Below are positions 58,825 through 64,000 of a DNA stretch of 64,000 bases, one piece after another (within the stretch, counting starts at the first letter, position 1; each line of letters opens with the position of its first letter). The DNA comes from Nakamurella leprariae (GTDB taxonomy: Bacteria; Actinomycetota; Actinomycetes; Mycobacteriales; Nakamurellaceae). Made by a program: the position numbers and the translations under genes. The notes below the pieces were generated by a model. That model was not told where the DNA came from, did no database searches, and saw nothing but the letters and a program-made list of their open reading frames with translations. Location of the stretch: the NCBI RefSeq assembly GCF_016918035.1, contig NZ_JAERWK010000019.1, positions 62,001 to 126,000 of the forward strand. Direction: 5' to 3'.

Positions 58825-60402
58825 ATGAAACTACCCGCTCGCCTGCTCCGGGCCCTCGCCGCTGTCACGGCGGCCGGGTTGCTGCTGTCCGCCTGTGGTG
58901 GCGGCGATTCCGGATCCACGGGCACCTCCGGGTCCAGTGCGTCCAGCTCGTCGGGCTCCACCGGGACCGCGGACCGCGACACCGTCAACATCGCGATCGA
59001 CCCGCTGCTGACCCTCGATCCCGGGGTGGCTCGAGGCGCCAGCACCGACCTGACGATCATGAGCCAGATCTACTCCAGCCTCACCCGTTTCAACGCCGAC
59101 AGCGAACTGGTCGGCGACCTGGCCACGGACTGGGAGCAGACGTCGCCCACCGAGTGGACCTTCACCCTGGTGGAGGGCGCCACGTTCGTCGACGGCGCCC
59201 CGCTCGACGCGAACACCGTGGTCTGGAACATGGAGCGGATGCTCGACGAGTCCAATGCGCTGCCGGGCGCCACGGGCATCGACAAGATCGAGAGCGTCAC
59301 CGCGCCGGACGCGACCACGGTCGTGATCACGACTTCGTCCCCGTTCGTCGACCTGCCGCGCCGGCTCAGCTGGATCTACTTCCTCGATCCGACCTGGGCC
59401 GAGGCCAACAACCCGGCCACCGCGGCCAACCCGTCCGGCGTCTACGATCTGGTCAGCTGGTCCACCGACGGGGTCGTCGAACTCGTCCGGAACGAGAACT
59501 ACTACGGCGAACCGGCTCCCATCCAGTACGCCAACTACCGGGTGTACGCCAACGCCGCCACCAAGCTGGCCGCGCTGCAGGCCGGTGAGCTGGACGCGGT
59601 CGCCACGGTCGCGCCGATCGACGTCCCGCAACTGGAGAGCTCGGGGAACATCACGGTGATCCCGGTGGTCTCCTCCGGCCACCACATCATCCGGTTCAAC
59701 CTGGACCACGAGGCCACCGCCGACGTCCGGGTGCGCCAGGCGATCAACTACGCCATCGACAAGCAGGCCATCACCGAATCCCTGTACCAGGGGCTCGTCG
59801 AGCCACTGAGCACCCAGCTGATGGGTCCCGGGTTCTCGGGCTACGACGAGGACCGGGAGAGCTGGCCGTACGACCCGGAGCGGGCTCGCGAACTGCTGGC
59901 CGACGCCGGCTACGGCAACGGCCTCGCCCTGGAGATGGCGGTGCCGGAGGTCAGCAACTTCGTGTCGGCCTCCGAGGCGTCACAGATCATCGCCGCGCAG
60001 CTGTCCGAGGTGGGCATCACCCTGAAGACCCAGACGATCCCCGGCAACATCTGGGCCGAGTACCAGCGCACCAAGGACACTGCGCCGGACATGATCTACC
60101 AGGGCTTCGGGTCCTCCTCGATCAGCAGCACCGAGCTGCTCAACTTCGTCCAGAGTGCCGGTATCTACACCTGGGGGCAGGTGCCGGCGGCGCTCGACCA
60201 AGCGGTCATCGCCCTGCAGGACGCACCCGACGAGGCGACGCAGCTCGAGCTCATCGCCGAGGTCACCGAGATCCTGTACGACAAGGCGCTCGCCGTGTAC
60301 CTGTGGCCGCGGCCGCAGGTGAATGCCGTCGCCAACGGGCTCAACTGGCCGGGCCGCGCCGACACCTACATCCGTGCGTACGAGATGTCCTGGACCGCCT
60401 GA
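58825..60402 (+). CDS. Peptide-type ABC transporter substrate-binding lipoprotein (SBP_bac_5)
   Basis: Extracytoplasmic binding protein of 525 residues. Basic start, hydrophobic segment and lipobox LLLSACGGG (Cys about residue 24), then a Ser/Gly/Thr linker. SBP_bac_5 features: INIAI-type start (VNIAIDPLLTLDPGVARGAS), LVGDLATDWEQTSPTEWTFT, FVDGAPLDANTVVWNMERML, VRQAINYAIDKQAITESLYQ and ERARELLADAGYGNGLALEM. It is the missing receptor for the permeases and ATPase at 53-57 kb, with which it shares an operator. AAAGGG precedes the ATG. Confidence 0.94.
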   Translation: MKLPARLLRALAAVTAAGLLLSACGGGDSGSTGTSGSSASSSSGSTGTADRDTVNIAIDPLLTLDPGVARGASTDLTIMSQIYSSLTRFNADSELVGDLATDWEQTSPTEWTFTLVEGATFVDGAPLDANTVVWNMERMLDESNALPGATGIDKIESVTAPDATTVVITTSSPFVDLPRRLSWIYFLDPTWAEANNPATAANPSGVYDLVSWSTDGVVELVRNENYYGEPAPIQYANYRVYANAATKLAALQAGELDAVATVAPIDVPQLESSGNITVIPVVSSGHHIIRFNLDHEATADVRVRQAINYAIDKQAITESLYQGLVEPLSTQLMGPGFSGYDEDRESWPYDPERARELLADAGYGNGLALEMAVPEVSNFVSASEASQIIAAQLSEVGITLKTQTIPGNIWAEYQRTKDTAPDMIYQGFGSSSISSTELLNFVQSAGIYTWGQVPAALDQAVIALQDAPDEATQLELIAEVTEILYDKALAVYLWPRPQVNAVANGLNWPGRADTYIRAYEMSWTA

Positions 60403-60459
60403 GCATCAACGACCGTCGGCGCTCGCCCGGACTGGGCGGAGTCGTCCGGCACCGAGACG

Positions 60460-60493
60460 GCGGCCGGCTCCCGGAACTCAGGGAGCCGGCCGC
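60460..60493. terminator. Hairpin between binding-protein and asparaginase genes
   Basis: GCGGCCGGCTCCC (60460-60472) pairs perfectly with GGGAGCCGGCCGC (60481-60493) around an 8-base loop. No U-tract. It may terminate or attenuate, lowering asparaginase-like expression relative to the binding protein. Confidence 0.7.
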
Positions 60494-60536
60494 ACCGCCC
60501 CGTGCCTGTGCACGGACCTGACCCGGGAGTTTCCGA

Positions 60537-61532
60537 GTGAGCACCTTTCCCCGCATCACCCTGATCGCCGCCGGGGGCAGCATCGACTCGCTGGGAGCCG
60601 ACCGGCTGGACATGGTCGAGTACGGCCAGCGACGCCAGTTCCTGCCCACCGACGAGATGCTGGCTCGCGTCCCGGAACTGTTCGACATCGCCACGGTCGA
60701 GGGTGTGACCTTCGATCGCATCGGCGTCGACACGATGTCGGTGGACGACTGGTGTCGGCTGCACGACCGCATCACCGAGGCGGTGGCGGACGGAGCCGAC
60801 GGCATCGTGGTCACGCACGGCACCAACACGCTGGAGGAACTGGCCTGGTTCCTGCACCTGACACTCAAGGTCACCTGTCCGGTGGTGCTCGTCGGCGCGA
60901 TGCGGCCCGCGTCGGGCCTGAGCAGCGACGGGTCGCTGAACCTGCTGAACGCCGTGCGGGTGGCCGCGGCGCCCGAGTCACGCAGCCGCGGTGTGCTGGT
61001 GGTGATGAACAACCAGATCCACGAGGCCCGGACCGTCAGCAAGACCTCCACGACCGAGGTGCAGTCGTTCAGCAGCGCCGTCGTCGGCCCGCTGGGACTG
61101 GTCGACATGGACGGCCAGGTGGTGTTCCACCACCGGTCGCAGTACCGGCACACGATGGACAGCGTGTTCCGCGTCGCCGCGGGAACTCCGTTGCCCCGGG
61201 TCGACATCGTGGTCAGTTACTACGGGGCCCAGCCGACGCAGATCGACGCCCTGGTCGCCGCCGGGGCGCGGGGGATCATCGCCGCCGGTGCCGGCACGAC
61301 CGGTTCGCCGGTCGAGAACGCAGCGCTGGACCGCGCGGTCGCAGCCGGCATCGTGGTGGTGCAGGCCTCTCGGGTCCCGACCGGCCGGGTCACCGCCTGG
61401 CACCGTCTGGCGGTCCGCGGGATCGTCGCGTCCGGGGACCACTCGCCGTGGAAGGCCCGGGTGCTGCTGATGCTGGCCCTGACGGTCGCGGTCGATGCGA
61501 CGGAGATCCAGAAGATGTTCCTGGAGTACTGA
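60537..61532 (+). CDS. Asparaginase-family protein with substituted catalytic residues
   Basis: Cytoplasmic type-II-like asparaginase fold of 331 residues, no signal peptide. The first active-site motif reads LIAAGGSIDS (residues 9-18), Ser15 where the family nucleophile is Thr (GGTI). The second reads VVTHGTNTLEELAWFL, Asn97 where the family has Asp (GTDT). The catalytic-site Lys is kept (Lys169 in SKTSTTEV), and MRPASGLSSDGSLNL is normal. So the fold is clear but L-asparagine hydrolysis is doubtful; another amide or peptide substrate is possible. CGGGAG is 7 bases before GTG 60537. It follows the binding-protein gene after a hairpin. Confidence 0.88.
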   Translation: MSTFPRITLIAAGGSIDSLGADRLDMVEYGQRRQFLPTDEMLARVPELFDIATVEGVTFDRIGVDTMSVDDWCRLHDRITEAVADGADGIVVTHGTNTLEELAWFLHLTLKVTCPVVLVGAMRPASGLSSDGSLNLLNAVRVAAAPESRSRGVLVVMNNQIHEARTVSKTSTTEVQSFSSAVVGPLGLVDMDGQVVFHHRSQYRHTMDSVFRVAAGTPLPRVDIVVSYYGAQPTQIDALVAAGARGIIAAGAGTTGSPVENAALDRAVAAGIVVVQASRVPTGRVTAWHRLAVRGIVASGDHSPWKARVLLMLALTVAVDATEIQKMFLEY

Positions 61533-63020
61533 TCGCGCGGTTCGTGACCGTGTCGGCCCGCCGCCATCGCCGCAGGAACACCGACGGGCCTGCCGGATCC
61601 AAGATCCGGCAGGCCCCGCGGGGGTGCAGCGGGGCGGTTGGGCACAGCGCGGGCGCGGCCCCAGCTTCGCGCGGCTGGCTTCCCGTTGGGCGGCGGTGAT
61701 CTCCGGTAGGCCCATGTTCTCCCGCAGCGTCGTGCCCTGGTACTCGGTCCGGAACAGGCCGCGCTCCTGCAGTTCCGGGACCAGCAGCCGGCAGATCCGT
61801 TGCGTGCCCTCGGGTGCGTAGGCACCCATGAACAGGTACCCGTCGCAGCCGCGCTGCCGGAACCGCTCCTCGAGCATGTCGGCCACCTTGGCGGCCGAGC
61901 CGACCGGCGTGAAGTGCCCACCGCCGAACGCGTCGTGCTCGATCATGCGTCGGATCGACCAGCCGCGCTCGAGCGACATCGTCCGGTACACCTCGTACCG
62001 CGACTGCATCGTCTGCACCGAGGCGATGGGCGGGAACTTCTCGGCCGGGATGACGTCGTCCAGCTCGAAGTCGTCCACCGGGACACCGACCAGGATCCCC
62101 TTGAGCTCGCGCAGGCCCGACTCGAAGTTGATCAGGCTGTTGAGTTCGGCGAGGATCTCCTGGGCCTCCCGCTCGGTCTCCCCGACGATCGGGATGCACC
62201 CGGAGAGCATCTTGATGCTCTCCGGGTCACGGCCGCGAGCGGCGGTCCGGGACTTGAGATCGGCGTAGTACGCCTGTGCCTCGGCGAGCGTGGGCACCAC
62301 CGTGTACACCGCGTCGGCGTGCGCGGCGGCCAGGTTCTTGCCGGAGTCCGAGGTCCCGGCCTGGAACAGCACCGGCCGGCCCTGCGGCGGCGACGGCATG
62401 TTCAGCGGACCGCTGACGTCGAAGAACTCACCGGTGAACCGCCGCGGGTGGATCTGGGTGGGATCGGCCCAGCGGCCGGACACCCGATCCCGCTTGAGCG
62501 CGTCCGGGTCCCAGCTGTCCCACAGGTAGGTGACGATGTCCATGAACTCGAGCGCCTTGGCGTGCCGCACGGAGTGCGGCGGGAGCCCGTCGCCGTGGTA
62601 GTGCTCGGCGCCGGCGAAGGACGTGACGATGTTCCACCCCGCCCGTCCGCCCGAGAGGTGGTCCAGGGAGGCCAGCTGGCGGGCGATCGTGTAGGGCGCC
62701 GAGAAGGTGGTGGATGCGGTGAAGGCCAGCCCGAGCCGTTCGGTGCTGCCCATCACGCCAGCGGCCAGGGTGATCGCCTCGAGGAACCGCAGCGCGCGGA
62801 CCTCGACGAGCTTCTCGTCGTAGTGGACGCTGTCGGCGAAGAAGATGAAGTGCACCTTGGCGCGCTCCAGCTCCTGGGCCACGTCCTGGTAGAACTTCAG
62901 GCCGTACGCGTTCTCGACGTTGCTCTGGGGTCGCCGCCAGGCCGCGCGGTGGCTCCCGCCGCCGCCGGCCATGATGCCCAGGATCATCTGTCGTTCGTCG
63001 GTCCGCTCCCCGGCTGTCAT
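60978..63020 (-). CDS. LLM-class flavin-dependent monooxygenase (NtaA-like), stop codon apparently lost
   Basis: The first about 455 residues are a complete NtaA/DmoA-type monooxygenase: MILGIMAGGGGSHRAAWRRP, LDHLSGGRAGWNIVTSFAGA, PVLFQAGTSDSGKNLAAAHA, IEHDAFGGGHFTPVG, then TEYQGTTLRENMGLPEI. After LGPRPRCAQPP, near 61650, homology should end, but no stop occurs in this frame until 60978, and the other two minus frames also lack nearby stops. The extension of more than 200 codons reads through the terminator and antisense to the asparaginase gene, so it is unlikely to be real protein. GAGGAC precedes the ATG. It needs an external flavin reductase. Confidence 0.8.
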   Translation of the reverse strand: MTAGERTDERQMILGIMAGGGGSHRAAWRRPQSNVENAYGLKFYQDVAQELERAKVHFIFFADSVHYDEKLVEVRALRFLEAITLAAGVMGSTERLGLAFTASTTFSAPYTIARQLASLDHLSGGRAGWNIVTSFAGAEHYHGDGLPPHSVRHAKALEFMDIVTYLWDSWDPDALKRDRVSGRWADPTQIHPRRFTGEFFDVSGPLNMPSPPQGRPVLFQAGTSDSGKNLAAAHADAVYTVVPTLAEAQAYYADLKSRTAARGRDPESIKMLSGCIPIVGETEREAQEILAELNSLINFESGLRELKGILVGVPVDDFELDDVIPAEKFPPIASVQTMQSRYEVYRTMSLERGWSIRRMIEHDAFGGGHFTPVGSAAKVADMLEERFRQRGCDGYLFMGAYAPEGTQRICRLLVPELQERGLFRTEYQGTTLRENMGLPEITAAQREASRAKLGPRPRCAQPPRCTPAGPAGSWIRQARRCSCGDGGGPTRSRTARSVLQEHLLDLRRIDRDRQGQHQQHPGLPRRVVPGRDDPADRQTVPGGDPAGRDPRGLHHHDAGCDRAVQRCVLDRRTGRAGTGGDDPPRPGGDQGVDLRRLGPVVTDHDVDPGQRSSRGDAEHAVHRVPVLRPVVEHHLAVHVDQSQRADDGAAERLHLGRGGLADGPGLVDLVVHHHQHTAAA
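61586..61616. terminator. Strong hairpin between asparaginase and monooxygenase genes
   Basis: GGGCCTGCCGGATC and GATCCGGCAGGCCC pair over 14 bases with a 3-base loop (61600-61602). Placed between convergent genes; serves both directions. Confidence 0.8.
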
Positions 63021-63087
63021 GTCCGTCCTCGGGTCGAAGGGCTGCGGTCACCCGGCAGGGACCGGGACCGGTGGGCGCGAGAGGCAG

Positions 63088-63936
63088 TCACCGCAGGTCG
63101 GCCACCGCGATCTGGTCCATGTCGGTGAACTCCTGGTTCTCGCCCGCCATGGCCCAGACGAAGGCGTAGTTGGTGCTGCCCGAACCGAAGTGCACCGACC
63201 AGCTCGGGGAGATCACCGCCTCGCGGTCGGCCACCACCAGTGAGCGGGTCGCCTGCGGCTCGCCCATCACATGGATCACCCGCTCCGTTGCCGGAAGGTC
63301 GAAGTAGAGGTAGATCTCGGTGCGCCGGTCGTGCAGGTGGCAGGGCATGCTGTTCCAGACGTTGCCGTCCTGAGGGGCGGTGATGCCGACCACCAGCTGA
63401 CAGCTGCGCACCCCGTCCAGGTGGATGTGCTTGTGCACGGTGCGCAGGTTGCCGTGCGCCTGGTCGCCGGCCTCGGTGGTGAGCGACTCGCCGACCGGCA
63501 CCAGCGCCGTCGGGTACTCGGCGTGCGCCGGCGCGGACACCAGGTACAGCACCGGAGCTGCGCCGTCCGTGGCGCTGCCGGCCGGACCGGCGGCGAACGT
63601 GATGTCGCGAGCGCCGCGCCCGACGTACAGGATGTCCCGCGGGCCGACCGGGTAGGTGGTGCCGTCCACGGTCACCTCGGCGCTGCCGGAGATGCCGACC
63701 ACGGCGAGTTCACGCCGCTGGCAGAAGTACTCGGCCCGCAACGGGTCCGGAGCGTCCAGGGTCAGGGGAGCGCCGGGGGTGGGCACGGCGCCACCGATGA
63801 CCATCCGGTCATGGTGGGTGTACACGGTGGTGATCTCGCCGTCGCGGAACAGCGACTGGACCAGGAACTGCTCGCGGACCCGGTCCGGCCCGTAGGCCGC
63901 GAAGTCGCGGGGGTGCGTGGCGTGTCGGATCTCCAT
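63088..63936 (-). CDS. kduI: 5-dehydro-4-deoxy-D-glucuronate isomerase (KduI)
   Basis: Zinc cupin isomerase of 282 residues that converts 5-keto-4-deoxyuronate to 2,5-diketo-3-deoxygluconate in pectin/uronate breakdown. KduI features: MEIRHATHPRDFAAYGPDRV, FCQRRELAVVGISGSAEVTV, HKHIHLDGVRSCQLVVGITA (two zinc His), MPCHLHDRRTEIYLYFDLP (further His and the Glu), and a C-terminus ending FTDMDQIAVADLR. Length equals the E. coli enzyme. The partner KduD is not visible; a gene ending just upstream may be outside the window. Confidence 0.93.
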   Translation of the reverse strand: MEIRHATHPRDFAAYGPDRVREQFLVQSLFRDGEITTVYTHHDRMVIGGAVPTPGAPLTLDAPDPLRAEYFCQRRELAVVGISGSAEVTVDGTTYPVGPRDILYVGRGARDITFAAGPAGSATDGAAPVLYLVSAPAHAEYPTALVPVGESLTTEAGDQAHGNLRTVHKHIHLDGVRSCQLVVGITAPQDGNVWNSMPCHLHDRRTEIYLYFDLPATERVIHVMGEPQATRSLVVADREAVISPSWSVHFGSGSTNYAFVWAMAGENQEFTDMDQIAVADLR

Positions 63937-64000
63937 GGTGGTCGTCCCTCTCGCGGTTCGTTCGGCTCCGTCGTCCGGGTGGGTGGGGTCAGCGGCGCTC
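63937..64000. other. Upstream of kduI, window edge
   Basis: The kduI ribosome site GAGAGGGAC (minus strand) lies here. A TGA on the minus strand at 63989-63991 could be the end of an upstream operon gene, but only three codons are visible. Confidence 0.3.

Noticed and set aside
1-64000. tRNA, rRNA, CRISPR arrays, insertion sequences, prophage or integrative-element ends
   Set aside because: No cloverleaf-like, repeat-spacer, transposase or integrase sequence was noticed on either strand. A tRNAscan, CRISPR finder and ISfinder run would settle it; any hit would correct this.

Overview
The window is about 64 kb of very GC-rich DNA with dense, short-spaced genes. GTG starts, 4-bp ATGA/GTGA overlaps, a mycothiol-type DinB enzyme, a DUF222/13E12 HNH protein, ANTAR regulators and a DtxR/IdeR-like iron box all point to a high-GC actinobacterium. 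A member of the Nakamurella/Geodermatophilus/Frankia side of the phylum is my guess, not a demonstrated placement. There are no rRNA, tRNA, CRISPR, phage or IS genes. The content is catabolic and transport-related, with many one- and two-component regulators and at least five decayed genes.

Layout. 1-7 kb: end of an iron-siderophore permease with an iron box, FadR-type regulator plus SDR, NCS2 purine permease, mycothiol-dependent-type enzyme, and a TetR/MFS efflux pair whose MFS gene is frameshifted. 7-12 kb (minus): an operon of flavin monooxygenase, rhodanese, amidase, broken HAD gene and GntR regulator behind a perfect GntR-like palindrome. 12-19 kb: ANTAR pseudogene, DUF1801, SDR, EamA exporter, HNH protein, DNA glycosylase, PAS/GAF/ANTAR regulator. 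19-24.5 kb: a PaoABC-like molybdenum hydroxylase (2Fe-2S, FAD/4Fe-4S and Mo subunits), a divergent mntP/ArsR pair, and a collapsed second copy of the Mo-subunit gene. 25-38 kb: two minus-strand catabolic operons flanking two tandem IclR genes. One holds an Rbs-type sugar ABC transporter with two SDRs and an aldehyde dehydrogenase; the other holds a split transketolase, an epimerase, an amidohydrolase and a NifU-domain protein. Near-identical promoter elements tie the two together. 38-42 kb: VOC pseudogene, MarR/VOC divergent pair with a palindrome, and a SnoaL-like/NIPSNAP/SDR/nitroreductase set. 42-49 kb: a CitAB-type two-component system divergent from a universal stress protein and a complete TctCBA tricarboxylate transporter. 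49-64 kb: peptide-type ABC transporter, cupin, amidohydrolase and three tandem TPR paralogues (minus), with the matching binding protein and an atypical asparaginase on plus, then a second flavin monooxygenase and KduI.

How the parts fit. The best candidate for an undescribed system is 48.9-61.5 kb. Eight tightly coupled minus-strand genes and the separately transcribed binding-protein gene carry the same CGACGT-N3-ACGTCG palindrome, so they probably form one regulon for uptake and hydrolysis of an amide- or cyclic-amide-type compound. The three TPR proteins have no obvious counterpart in known transport/hydrolysis operons, and the asparaginase homologue has Ser and Asn where the family has catalytic Thr and Asp. 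The second candidate is the IclR-linked sugar/polyol locus at 25-38 kb.

Limits. Everything was read by eye from sequence; no homology search, structure prediction or GC-frame computation was run. Substrates are inferences. Apparent frameshifts could be sequencing errors until reads are checked.
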